Positions 24,915-32,433 of a DNA stretch of 64,000 nt are shown in pieces. The stretch is from Rhizobium tropici CIAT 899 (GTDB lineage Bacteria; Pseudomonadota; Alphaproteobacteria; Rhizobiales; Rhizobiaceae): contig NC_020059.1 of NCBI RefSeq assembly GCF_000330885.1, forward strand, positions 299,001 through 363,000, written 5' to 3'. The notes beneath the pieces were generated by a model, which made no database searches, had not been told where the DNA came from, and worked only from the letters and a program-made list of their open reading frames with translations. The position numbers were made by a program, and so were the translations under genes. Within the stretch, counting starts at the first letter, position 1. Each line of letters begins with the position of its first letter.

Positions 24915-26834
24915 ATGCAGCCGTCCTCCTATCATCTCGAAAACACCTGGTCGCCCGAAGGCGGGAAGCATGGTCGATTGACACTGACCCTCTTCAATTT
25001 CTCGGATGCGCCTCTTCAGAATTTCCGTCTCGCCTATACGACCCTGACGCGCCTCGTTGATCCCCAAACCTGCGACAACGCCGTCTTCGTCCGCCGCAAT
25101 GCGAATTTTCATGAATTTGCGCCGCCGGCCGGCCTCTCCATCGCACCCGGAGGAAGCTGGACGTTCACCGTCTCGGCACTTCACCGCATAGCCCGCCATT
25201 GCACCGACGGCGCCAAATCCGCCTATGTGACGCTCGAAGACGGCGCGCATGTCACGGTCTTCACCTCGGATCTGTTGCTCGCCGATCGCGTCAGCGAGCC
25301 GCCGCCGGTCCTGCTGCCGGAAGGCAGGCTTGAGCTTCCCTACGCGATCCAGCCGTGGCCGGCGGAGATCGACGTCAAGCCGGGCGAAGACTTTCCGGTT
25401 GCGCTCTATCCGGCCGAAGGTACCGATGCCGCAAGCGTCAAGGCGCTGGCTGCGGCGCAGGCGCTCTTCCGCCGCCTCTTTCCGTCCAATCACATCCCCT
25501 TCAGCCTCATCGCCGCGCCGCAGGGTAGGGCGCTGCGTTTCGTCGAGCGGCCGGCACTGGCCCGGGAAGCCTATGAGCTTTCCTTCTCCGGCGATGAAGT
25601 CGTACTTTCCTTCTCTGCCGAGGCGGGCCGCCTCTACGGTCTGACGACGCTGGCACAGCTTCTCGATGGCGCACGGCGCGAGCCCGGCAAGTTCCGCTTC
25701 CCGGTATCGGGCCAGATCGCCGACCGGCCGCGCTATGGCTGGCGTGGCTGCCACCTCGACGTCTCCCGGCAGTTTACGCCAAAGGACGACGTCCTGCGGC
25801 TGCTCGACATTCTTGCCTGGCTGAAGCTCAATATCTTCCACTGGCATCTGACCGACGACGAGGCCTGGCGGCTGGAGATCCGCGCCTATCCGCAGCTGAC
25901 CACCACGGGCGTGCTGCGCGGGCCGGACGAGCCGCTGCTGCCGCAGCTCGGCAATGCTGCCGAGCCGGTTGGCGGTTTCTATTCGCAGGATGATGTACGA
26001 GAGATCGTCGCCCACGCCACGGCGCTCGGCATCGAGGTTATCCCGGAAATCGACATTCCCGGCCACAGCACTGCCACCCTCGTTGCCCTGCCTGGCCTGA
26101 CGGACGGGCAGGAGGCTCCCGATAGCTATCACTCCGTTCAGGGCTTCCCGAACAATGCGCTGAACCCCGCTATCGAGCTCACCTACGAGTTTCTCGCCAA
26201 GGTCTTCGACGAAATGGTCGAGCTCTTTCCGTCCGAATATATCCATATCGGCGGCGACGAGGTCGCCAATGGTTCCTGGCTCGCTTCACCGCTTGCACGC
26301 AAGCTGATGGAGCGGGAAGGCATATCGGGGACATTCGCGCTGCAGTCCTATTTCCTCAAGCGCATCAAGGCCATGCTCACCGCCCGCGGCCGCAAGCTTG
26401 CCGGCTGGAACGAGGTCGCCCATGGCGGCGGCGTCGATCCGGAAGGCACTTTGCTCATGGCCTGGGAAAAGCCCGAGGTCGGCATCGAGCTTGCGCGCGA
26501 AGGCTATGAAGTGGTGATGACCCCCGGGCAAGCCTATTATCTCGACATGGTGCAGGCCGATGCCTGGCAGGAACCCGGCGCGAGCTGGGCAGGCACGGTG
26601 CCGCCGGCCCATACATATGCTTACGAGGCCGAGGGCGATTTCCCGGATGAGCTGAAGCATCTGATGAAAGGCGTCCAGGCCTGCATCTGGCAGGAGAATT
26701 TCATCTCCCGCGACTATTTCAACCGCCTCGTCTTCCCGCGCCTGCCTGGTATTGCCGAGGCAGCCTGGACGCCCAAGGCACAGAAGGATTGGTTGCGCTT
26801 TGCCGCCATCGTGCCGCTGAGCCCGAAGCTCTAG
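24915..26834 (+). CDS. Cytosolic beta-N-acetylhexosaminidase (GH20)
   Basis: A 639-residue family 20 hydrolase that removes terminal beta-linked GlcNAc or GalNAc by substrate-assisted catalysis. Domains: an N-terminal beta-sandwich (about 1-140), a GH20b alpha/beta domain (about 145-265), then the catalytic barrel (about 270-620) with WRGCHLDVSRQF, FHWHLTDDEAWRLE and the catalytic Asp448-Glu449 pair in IHIGGDEV. There is no signal peptide, unlike many bacterial chitobiases, so it acts on an oligosaccharide already imported, fitting the neighbouring ABC importer. A strong terminator follows. Confidence 0.95.
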   Translation: MQPSSYHLENTWSPEGGKHGRLTLTLFNFSDAPLQNFRLAYTTLTRLVDPQTCDNAVFVRRNANFHEFAPPAGLSIAPGGSWTFTVSALHRIARHCTDGAKSAYVTLEDGAHVTVFTSDLLLADRVSEPPPVLLPEGRLELPYAIQPWPAEIDVKPGEDFPVALYPAEGTDAASVKALAAAQALFRRLFPSNHIPFSLIAAPQGRALRFVERPALAREAYELSFSGDEVVLSFSAEAGRLYGLTTLAQLLDGARREPGKFRFPVSGQIADRPRYGWRGCHLDVSRQFTPKDDVLRLLDILAWLKLNIFHWHLTDDEAWRLEIRAYPQLTTTGVLRGPDEPLLPQLGNAAEPVGGFYSQDDVREIVAHATALGIEVIPEIDIPGHSTATLVALPGLTDGQEAPDSYHSVQGFPNNALNPAIELTYEFLAKVFDEMVELFPSEYIHIGGDEVANGSWLASPLARKLMEREGISGTFALQSYFLKRIKAMLTARGRKLAGWNEVAHGGGVDPEGTLLMAWEKPEVGIELAREGYEVVMTPGQAYYLDMVQADAWQEPGASWAGTVPPAHTYAYEAEGDFPDELKHLMKGVQACIWQENFISRDYFNRLVFPRLPGIAEAAWTPKAQKDWLRFAAIVPLSPKL

Positions 26835-26921
26835 GGTATGTCGCGCAAAATGAAAGACCTAAAGCGCGGGAAGCGGATCTGAAAGATCGCGACGCGCGGC
26901 TCCGTCCTTCGATCACGCTCC

Positions 26922-26953
26922 AAGCCGCCGAAAGAGATTTTCGGCGGTTTTTT
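26922..26953 (+). terminator. Rho-independent terminator of the RpiR-SDR-GH20 operon
   Basis: CCGCCGAAA (26925-26933) pairs with TTTCGGCGG (26939-26947) around a five-base loop, and six T follow. It lies 88 bases after the GH20 stop. Confidence 0.85.
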
Positions 26954-27014
26954 CGCGTGCGGGACGCATTGAGGTGGTGCTGCGAGGGGTCGGCATGCGA
27001 TTGCAGCCCGCGGA

Positions 27015-27197
27015 TCAGCCGGCCCGCAGGTTCGCCATATCGGTCGGGAAGAAGCCTGCCCAGGCCATCACGGTCACAGCTGTGATGACGAGCAGATACC
27101 ACATGGTGACGAAATCTCCGGCCAGCCGCCGGTTCAATGCGGCGAAGAGAAGAGCGACGCTGAAAGCAAGCCAGAGCAGATTGTAGATGTGGTCCAT
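27015..27197 (-). CDS. Small membrane protein, 60 residues
   Basis: The protein has two hydrophobic segments (LLWLAFSVALLFAAL and MWYLLVITAVTVMAWAGFF) joined by a short basic turn (NRRLAGDF), so it is an inner-membrane hairpin. ATG 27197 is preceded by AAGGGGAAC; a start 13 codons upstream is less likely. The family is not recognised. It may be a small stress or envelope protein, but no partner gene is adjacent. Confidence 0.65.
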   Translation of the reverse strand: MDHIYNLLWLAFSVALLFAALNRRLAGDFVTMWYLLVITAVTVMAWAGFFPTDMANLRAG

Positions 27198-27286
27198 TTT
27201 GTTGTTCCCCTTATTCGTCTCACCTCCCTGCTTCAAAAGTTAACCAGTTGGAAGCGGGGAAGCTAGCGCCGTAGTGGGATGGAGGT

Positions 27287-27550
27287 TTGCGCACAGCGCG
27301 AAGCGCAGGAGGAGTGATCGGCGCCAATGCATGGCAAGAAGCTTTCGGTAAGCGGGCCGGATCCGATGAGGCTCAAGAAAAATTGGCGGCAGATCCGCGG
27401 CTGGAACATCTCGCCGTCGCTGCCGTTATCGCCTCATGGCGTCAGCGAGGAGTTGATTTCATGGGCTATTGTAGGACAGCGGCTGCATGGGACGGCACCG
27501 GATGGTTTCCGGTTGCAGCATTGATCGCGTTCAACATTGAGGGGGCGTGA
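27287..27550 (+). CDS. Doubtful small ORF before DUF982 gene
   Basis: An 87-codon frame from TTG 27287, or a shorter version from a GTG after GGAGGA, ends two bases before the ATG of the DUF982 gene. The encoded sequence (SWRQRGVDFMGYC, WDGTGWFPVAAL) matches nothing I know, and its third-position GC is lower than in neighbouring genes. It could be a small gene upstream of DUF982 or simply open sequence. Reported because the junction looks like translational coupling. Confidence 0.25.
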   Translation: MRTARSAGGVIGANAWQEAFGKRAGSDEAQEKLAADPRLEHLAVAAVIASWRQRGVDFMGYCRTAAAWDGTGWFPVAALIAFNIEGA

Positions 27551-27552
27551 CA

Positions 27553-27819
27553 ATGGAATATGGCGATTGGAACAATCCCGTCATAGTCGATCTCGGCGGC
27601 GCCGGGCATTATGCGATCATAACCAACGCGCTCGATGCGGCAAACTGCATGAGCGAGGAATGGCCTGTTGTCAGCGGACCTGTTGTGGATGAGGCTGTGC
27701 TCGTATGCCTCGACGCCGTGCTTGGAATGGCCACCGCCGAGGAATCGCGGAAGGCATTTCTGGAGGCGGCGCAAGAGGCGGGGCTTAGCGTCAGGCCAGA
27801 TCTTGGAAGCCTTCACTAG
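27553..27819 (+). CDS. DUF982 domain protein, 88 residues
   Basis: Small cytoplasmic proteins of this type are frequent in rhizobia and have no known function. Visible family features are WNNPVIVDLGGAGHYAIITNALDAANCMSEEW and a C-terminal helix with AEESRKAFLEAAQEAG. GAGGGGGC is placed upstream of ATG 27553; a GTG two codons earlier is in frame. No regulatory or operon clue links it to an obvious process. Confidence 0.7.
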   Translation: MEYGDWNNPVIVDLGGAGHYAIITNALDAANCMSEEWPVVSGPVVDEAVLVCLDAVLGMATAEESRKAFLEAAQEAGLSVRPDLGSLH

Positions 27820-27875
27820 ATCGATATGCATTGCAGGGCGTAACGACGCGGCCAGGCCACCCAAAGCGGGAGCGC

Positions 27876-28004
27876 TCAGATCATCCAAAAGATCAGGCTG
27901 AGAATCACGATCACGGCGAGGATGAAACCTATTATCCTCCCGAGCCCTTCATTGACGTTGCCATTGCCGACGATCAGATCGTACCAGTCGCTCTTGTGAT
28001 CCAT
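27876..28004 (-). CDS. Very small membrane protein, 42 residues
   Basis: The frame encodes MDHKSDWYDLIVGNGNVNEG, then a glycine/arginine turn and one C-terminal membrane helix (IIGFILAVIVILSLIFWMI), ending TGA. GAGGGA lies 6 bases before the ATG, a good ribosome binding site. The charged, soluble N-terminal half and a single tail helix suggest a tail-anchored protein of the inner membrane. Family not known to me. It is below the usual size cut-off for gene calling, which is why it may be missed. Confidence 0.6.
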   Translation of the reverse strand: MDHKSDWYDLIVGNGNVNEGLGRIIGFILAVIVILSLIFWMI

Positions 28005-28167
28005 CGAAAATCCCTCGAGGTTTGCTCTATTAGGTCGATCTATTCTTCGGTAGTCAATGATTTAAAGACGGCCCCAGAGCGGGCTGCCACATGTTTCAAG
28101 ACCAGAGGCGAACGCGCTTCCGGCGAACCGGAATGCGTATTGTAAGCATCTACTATGTCTTGAAATC

Positions 28168-28191
28168 TTTGAGAAATCCGCGTTTCTCAAA
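28168..28191 (-). terminator. Hairpin just 3' of tRNA-Leu
   Basis: TTTGAGAAA and TTTCTCAAA form a perfect 9-base-pair stem with a six-base loop, starting 7 bases after the tRNA's CCA end. The following sequence is only moderately T-rich, so it is a probable terminator or processing hairpin. Confidence 0.5.
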
Positions 28192-28197
28192 ATGGAA

Positions 28198-28284
28198 TGG
28201 TGCCCAGAAGAGGACTCGAACCTCCACACCCTTTCGGGTACCAGCACCTGAAGCTGGCGCGTCTACCAATTCCGCCATCTGGGC
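28198..28284 (-). tRNA. tRNA-Leu (anticodon CAG)
   Basis: An 87-base class II tRNA with encoded CCA. The acceptor stem pairs GCCCAGA with TCTGGGC, the D-arm is GGCGGAATTGGTAGACGC, the anticodon stem CCAGC/GCTGG encloses TTCAGGT with anticodon CAG, a long variable arm (ACCCGAAAGGGT) follows, and the T-loop GTTCGAGTC is canonical. It reads CTG codons, the main leucine codon in this GC-rich genome. No integrase or attachment-site duplication is seen beside it. Confidence 0.97.
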
Positions 28285-28376
28285 GACGGACACGCATGTA
28301 AGGGGGTGGCCGTCCGGTGTCAACAGGGTTTTTGAAGTTTTAGTGTCAATCGCGAAAAAAGCGGTTGAAGCCCGGG

Positions 28377-29807
28377 TCAAACCCGGGCTGCGGCCCATGC
28401 GCTGATCAGGCCAAGTCCCTGTTCCAGCAGGGCCTTTGCCTCGTTTTCACTCGATGCTTCCACATAGCAGCGCATTTCAGGCGCATTGCCGGAGGGGCGG
28501 AAATGGATGATTCGGTTATCCACAAGTGTCACCCGCAGGCCGTCGATATCGCTCTTGGAAGCGACCGTCGCGATGGGCTTCAGGAAATCCGCAAGATTGG
28601 CATCGGAGGCGCGCAGATAGGCCATCAGCGCGGCGCTGGTTTCCACGGGGAAGTTCTCCAGACGGTCGGCGGCGGCAAAGGGCAGGCGGTAGCTGCCGGC
28701 AACGGCCGAAAGCGGCTTGCGTGCCTTGGCGGCGGCATAAAGGGTCGCGAGAATCGGAAGGAAGCTGTCGCGTGTCGGCAGCGGCTCGAAGGGTTTTCCC
28801 TCGACGGTGAAGCGGCTTGATGTCAGCGTGCCGCCATTGGCCTCGAAGCCCATGACATTGGCCTTGCCCGCCGCAATGGCCTCGTCCATGCCGGCGATCA
28901 CATAAGGGGAACCGACGCGGGTGCGGGTGACGGCATAGGAGCCGGCGGCCTCAATGCCCGAATTGGAGGTAACAGGCGTAACGACCACTTGTGCACCGAG
29001 GAAATTTGCGGCGATGAGGCCGAGCAGATCGCCGCGCAGCGGCTCGCCGGTTTCATCCGCCACCAGCGGCCGGTCGCCGTCGCCATCGGCGGAAACGATC
29101 GCGTCGAGCCCGTGTTCCGGCGCCCAGGCTTTCATCAGGCGGATGGTTTCGGCCGAAACCGCTTCCGTATCCACCGGAATGAAGCTCTCGGAGCGGCCGA
29201 GCGGCACGACGCGGGCGCCGTAATGCGTCAGGACGTCACCAAAGAGATCACGCGCCACTGTGCTGTGCTGATAGACGCCGACCGTAAGCCCGGCGAGACT
29301 GCCTGATGGCAGCAGGCCCTTGTTGCGCTCCAGGAACAGCGCCTCCGTCTCGGCCGTGCGGTTTTCCGCCTCGGCGGGGGTTTCGTCGAGAATGGAATCG
29401 CCGATCGCAAGCGCTTCCTCGCTGATAGCCACCTCGTCGCGCTTGTCGATCTCGCCGTCCGGCCGGTAGAATTTGATGCCGTTGCGGTCGGCGGGGATAT
29501 GCGAGCCGGTGATCATCAGCGAGGCCGCCTTCAGCTTCAGCCCGTAAAGTGCCAGAGCCGGCGTCGGCAATGTGCCGCAGTCGATCGGCGTCAGGCCGGC
29601 CCGCTTCAGCGCGCCGATGCAGGTGGCGGAGATCGCCGGGCTCGATTCGCGGAAATCGCGGCCCACGAGGATGAGATCGCCCGGCTTGGCATGACCGCTC
29701 TTCAGAAGATGGCGGGCAAAGGCCGTCGCATAGAGCGCCGATGCCCGTCCCGTGAGGTCTGCGGATAGGCCGCGAAGGCCGCTGGTGCCGAATTTCAAGC
29801 TGCTCAC
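28377..29807 (-). CDS. Phosphohexomutase (phosphomannomutase/phosphoglucomutase family)
   Basis: A 476-residue alpha-D-phosphohexomutase that interconverts hexose 6- and 1-phosphates for polysaccharide precursors. LKFGTSGLRG is the N-terminal signature; the phosphoserine is Ser102 in ITGSHIPADRNG; the magnesium loop is ADGDGDRPLV at about residue 240; the sugar-binding loop is FEANGGTLTS; and the phosphate-binding loop is in RPSGNAPEMR. GTG 29807 is chosen because AGGAG lies 7 bases before it; an upstream frame start has no such site. TGSHIP in place of TASHNP marks the phosphomannomutase-like branch. Specificity for mannose, glucose or glucosamine cannot be fixed. Confidence 0.9.
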   Translation of the reverse strand: MSSLKFGTSGLRGLSADLTGRASALYATAFARHLLKSGHAKPGDLILVGRDFRESSPAISATCIGALKRAGLTPIDCGTLPTPALALYGLKLKAASLMITGSHIPADRNGIKFYRPDGEIDKRDEVAISEEALAIGDSILDETPAEAENRTAETEALFLERNKGLLPSGSLAGLTVGVYQHSTVARDLFGDVLTHYGARVVPLGRSESFIPVDTEAVSAETIRLMKAWAPEHGLDAIVSADGDGDRPLVADETGEPLRGDLLGLIAANFLGAQVVVTPVTSNSGIEAAGSYAVTRTRVGSPYVIAGMDEAIAAGKANVMGFEANGGTLTSSRFTVEGKPFEPLPTRDSFLPILATLYAAAKARKPLSAVAGSYRLPFAAADRLENFPVETSAALMAYLRASDANLADFLKPIATVASKSDIDGLRVTLVDNRIIHFRPSGNAPEMRCYVEASSENEAKALLEQGLGLISAWAAARV

Positions 29808-29985
29808 TGGCAATCTCCTAGCAATGATTGCGTTGTTATGGCGCAAGCGGCGACAGCGATCAACTCATCGTGGGTCGATAGGTTTCCGGTTGCGGCAGCA
29901 CTGGTTTTGCCACTCTCAGACCCCAAGTAAGGTGGAGACGCCGCGGCTGCCCATCGGTTCATGGCGTCCGAAACAGGAACTTGTC

Positions 29986-30414
29986 ATGGCTATTTTTCAA
30001 AGGATTGCGCTTGGCTGCGTCCTCGCGCTTGCCTCACTGTCGCAGGCGGATTTCGCTGCCGCCGCCTCGGACGCTCGGAAGCTCATCACTCCGCCGCGCA
30101 CCAATACCGTCATCTGCGATTCCCGCGGCTGCTTTGGTTTCGGACAGCGGCAGTTCTACACCCGCCCTGGCCAGCCGCTTCCGATCACGCCGCCCTATGC
30201 CGGAGGTCTCAATCGCTATGACAGCCCGCGCGTTCATATGCCCCCGCGCGAAACCTATGCACCGCCGCCGAGGGCTCTCTATCCTTCACCCGCCCAGAAA
30301 CTGAGACAGCATCAAACCTGGTGCGCCGAGCGCTATCGCACCTATAATCCCGGCACAAACAGCTATACGACGATCAATAACGGAACCAAGCCCTGCCGTT
30401 CGCCCTTCGACTGA
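29986..30414 (+). CDS. BA14K family secreted protein
   Basis: A 142-residue protein with a Sec signal peptide (ALGCVLALASLSQADFAAA) and the C-terminal BA14K motif (WCAERYRTYNPGTNSYTT... KPCRSPF) with its two cysteines. The family is named for a Brucella lectin-like immunoreactive 14-kDa protein and is common in Rhizobiales as small periplasmic or surface proteins. A Pro/Arg/Tyr-rich linker joins the signal to the motif. AGGAA lies before ATG 29986. Lectin activity is a family suggestion only. Confidence 0.85.
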   Translation: MAIFQRIALGCVLALASLSQADFAAAASDARKLITPPRTNTVICDSRGCFGFGQRQFYTRPGQPLPITPPYAGGLNRYDSPRVHMPPRETYAPPPRALYPSPAQKLRQHQTWCAERYRTYNPGTNSYTTINNGTKPCRSPFD

Positions 30415-30433
30415 TACCTGAGCAGCAGGAGAC

Positions 30434-30727
30434 TTAGCTTTCCAGCGATCCGCGATCGGTATGGCCGAGATCGCGCTCGGGGTCGATGATATCCCGTACC
30501 CGTTGCTTGAGTTCCTTCGGTCCGGGGAAGCCGCCATCCCGCTTGCGCTCCCACAAGAGCTCGCCGTCGATGCGGATTTCGAAGACGCCGCCGGTGCCGG
30601 GGATCAGCGCCACTTCGCCAAGACTGTCGGTAAAGGTCTGCAGCAGCTCCTGCGCCATCCAGCCCGAGCGCAGCAGCCAGTTGCATTGGGTGCAATAGAG
30701 AATGGTGATCCGCGGCTTGTCGCTCAT
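30434..30727 (-). CDS. SelT/SelW/SelH-like thioredoxin-fold protein (Cys form)
   Basis: A 97-residue protein with the CxxC redox motif in ITILYCTQCNWLLRSGW at residues 11-14, where eukaryotic SelW has selenocysteine in CxxU. The rest (ALIPGTGGVFEIRIDGELLWERKRDGGFPGPKELK) is the Rdx-type SelW pattern. The start MSDKPRITIL is placed at 30727, before which a longer frame is not supported. It is convergent with the BA14K gene by 20 bases. A redox or chaperone-like role is assumed for the family; the substrate is unknown. Confidence 0.85.
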   Translation of the reverse strand: MSDKPRITILYCTQCNWLLRSGWMAQELLQTFTDSLGEVALIPGTGGVFEIRIDGELLWERKRDGGFPGPKELKQRVRDIIDPERDLGHTDRGSLES

Positions 30728-30787
30728 CGTCCTGATCCTTCGTTGTTTGCTGAGATCTAGGCTCAACTTTAGTCTACTGCAAGCCAA

Positions 30788-30833
30788 AGCAATTCCAGGA
30801 AAAGTGCCAGGCGGTTTTCCGTTCGGAATTGCG
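30788..30833. repeat. Dispersed palindromic repeat
   Basis: GCAATTCC (30789-30796) and GGAATTGC are perfect inverted arms, and GGAAAA/TTTTCC pair inside them around GTGCCAGGCGG. The same order of blocks occurs in degenerate form at 12717-12768. Such nested palindromes are typical of rhizobial intergenic repeats. Confidence 0.65.
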
Positions 30834-30954
30834 CCACGATCAGACGGCCGGAGTCGTTCGGCATTTCCGTCGAGTGCTGAAGCGCTCTGGCCACTTGCCT
30901 CTCCCGCTGCCTCATGCTCATCTTCGGCGGCAACATTGCTCGGGAATCAACGGT

Positions 30955-31689
30955 ATGCGCGTCGCCATCATCGAGAATATGAAGAACACCCCGCTCGGAG
31001 CTCTCGGCATTGCGCTGGAGGAGGCCGGAGCCGAGATCGATTGGTTCCGCCCCTGGAGCGGCGAGGCTTTGCCGAAGGACACGTCGTCCTATGACGCGCT
31101 GGCCGTGCTCGGTGGCGAACAGAGCGCCCGCGATGACGACACCCATCCTTATCTGCCGGAGCTGGCGCGCCTGATGCGCCATTTCGAGGGTGAGGATAAG
31201 GCCGTGCTCGGCATCTGCCTCGGCAGCCAGATCCTGGCGCGTGCCTATGAGGCGGAAAATCTTCTCGGCACCGCCCATGAGTTCGGCTGGAAGACGGTCT
31301 GCCTGACTGAGGAGGGTAAGGCGGACCCGCTGCTGGCCGATGTCGGCGACGAATTCACCATCTTCGAATGGCATGGGGACACCTTTACCTTGCCCGATGG
31401 AGCCACGCGCCTTGCCGCCAACGGTGTCACGCCGAACCAGGCTTTCCGCATCGGCCGTGCCACCTATGGCACGCAGTTCCACTTCGAAGCCAATACCGCT
31501 GTGGTGGAGCGCTGGCGCGGCGAATTCAGGGAAACCATCGAGCGCAAGGAGCCGGGCTGGCTCGAGCGCTATCCGGAACTTGTTGCCGCGCACGCGGCTG
31601 CGGCCGAGGCGGCGGGTCTTGCCATCGCAAGGGCCTGGGTGCGGACGATCAGAGTGCAGGCAGGGCTTCCGCAGGCCGCGGAGGCTTGA
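30955..31689 (+). CDS. Class I glutamine amidotransferase (GMP synthase-like)
   Basis: A 244-residue stand-alone amidotransferase domain. The nucleophile cysteine is in VLGICLGSQILA at about residue 86, an oxyanion strand lies in VLGGEQSARDD, and the His of the triad is in GTQFHFEANTA. Members of this subgroup (YfeJ/PuuD neighbours) hydrolyse glutamine or gamma-glutamyl compounds with no fixed partner. The start MRVAIIENMKNTP at 30955 is chosen over an upstream frame of low complexity that runs through the palindromic repeat. Substrate unknown. Confidence 0.88.
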   Translation: MRVAIIENMKNTPLGALGIALEEAGAEIDWFRPWSGEALPKDTSSYDALAVLGGEQSARDDDTHPYLPELARLMRHFEGEDKAVLGICLGSQILARAYEAENLLGTAHEFGWKTVCLTEEGKADPLLADVGDEFTIFEWHGDTFTLPDGATRLAANGVTPNQAFRIGRATYGTQFHFEANTAVVERWRGEFRETIERKEPGWLERYPELVAAHAAAAEAAGLAIARAWVRTIRVQAGLPQAAEA

Positions 31690-31783
31690 GGATTGTAAGA
31701 AGCAGCAAGTTATCAGGCCGGGCACTTGCATCTGATAGCGTGTGAGGTGCATCAAAAATCATGGAATGGGAGGAAATGACATC

Positions 31784-32239
31784 ATGAGCGCACTGGAACT
31801 ACCCTGCGCAGGCGGTTGCCGTTGCGGGCAGGTGCGGCTGAAGATCAACGCCAAGCCGCTGTTGACCATGGCCTGCCACTGCACAGGCTGCCAGCGCATG
31901 ACCGCCGGCCCCTATTCGCTGAGCGCTGCCATCCCCTCGGATGGCTTCGAGGTGACGGAAGGCGAACCTGTCATCGGCGGCCTGCACGGCGATGCCATCC
32001 ATCACTATTTCTGCCCGCATTGCATGAGCTGGCTATTCACGAAGCTGGAGGGCGTCGACTGGTTCGTCAATGTCCGCGCCACCATGCTCGATGACGTCGG
32101 CTGGTTCACGCCCTTCATCGAGACCTGGACGAGCGAAAAGCTGCCCTGGGTGACGACCCCGGCCAAGCACAGCTACGCCGCACTGCCGGCGATGGAGGAG
32201 TATGAAGGGCTGACGAAGGAATATATGGCGGAGGGTTAA
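31784..32239 (+). CDS. GFA family protein (CENP-V/glutathione-dependent formaldehyde-activating fold)
   Basis: A 151-residue zinc protein with the full Cys set of the GFA fold: GGCRCGQV, ACHCTGCQRM and FCPHCMSW. The fold was named for a formaldehyde/glutathione-conjugating enzyme, but most members have no proven activity. The start MSALELP is preceded by GGAGGAAA; a start 14 codons upstream lacks a ribosome binding site. It stands alone; no formaldehyde genes are adjacent. Confidence 0.88.
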   Translation: MSALELPCAGGCRCGQVRLKINAKPLLTMACHCTGCQRMTAGPYSLSAAIPSDGFEVTEGEPVIGGLHGDAIHHYFCPHCMSWLFTKLEGVDWFVNVRATMLDDVGWFTPFIETWTSEKLPWVTTPAKHSYAALPAMEEYEGLTKEYMAEG

Positions 32240-32262
32240 GGCTGAGGTGGTTAAGCCCGCTG

Positions 32263-32433
32263 TCAGAACTGACGGTATTGCGCAAACGGCAGACCATGTC
32301 TTTCGACATAGGCATTTACCTTTGCAATCGCCTCTGCATTTTCACTTAACCAGAGACGCTCGCGCTCAATCTTGCTGACGCGAGCGGCCTTATCTTCAAT
32401 GGGAGGTGAGGTACTGCTCTTCGAGTCGCTCAC
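32263..32433 (-). CDS. CcdA-like antitoxin C-terminal domain, orphan, 56 residues
   Basis: The GTG start overlaps the lepA stop by the GTGA tetranucleotide, so translation is coupled to lepA. The last 35 residues ([20 protein letters not shown], then [14 protein letters not shown]) match the toxin-binding C-terminal half of CcdA antitoxins, whose typical ending is GLPLxxYRxF. The usual N-terminal ribbon-helix-helix DNA-binding half is missing; a short Ser/Pro-rich lead replaces it. No CcdB-like toxin gene is adjacent. It may be a domesticated remnant, a toxin-neutralising fragment acting on a CcdB elsewhere, or a decaying gene. Confidence 0.6.
   Translation of the reverse strand: MSDSKSSTSPPIEDKAARVSKIERERLWLSENAEAIAKVNAYVERHGLPFAQYRQF

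Noticed and set aside
24441..26246. A 601-codon open frame on the minus strand, antisense to SDR and GH20
   Set aside because: It spans two real genes with good motifs, has no start signal and no family features.
27831..28145. A 104-codon open frame on the plus strand
   Set aside because: It is antisense to the better supported 42-residue membrane protein gene and has no ribosome binding site or known features.
28198..28284. tRNA-Leu as an integration site of a genomic island
   Set aside because: No integrase gene, no repeated 3' tRNA fragment and no shift in base composition is seen on either side.
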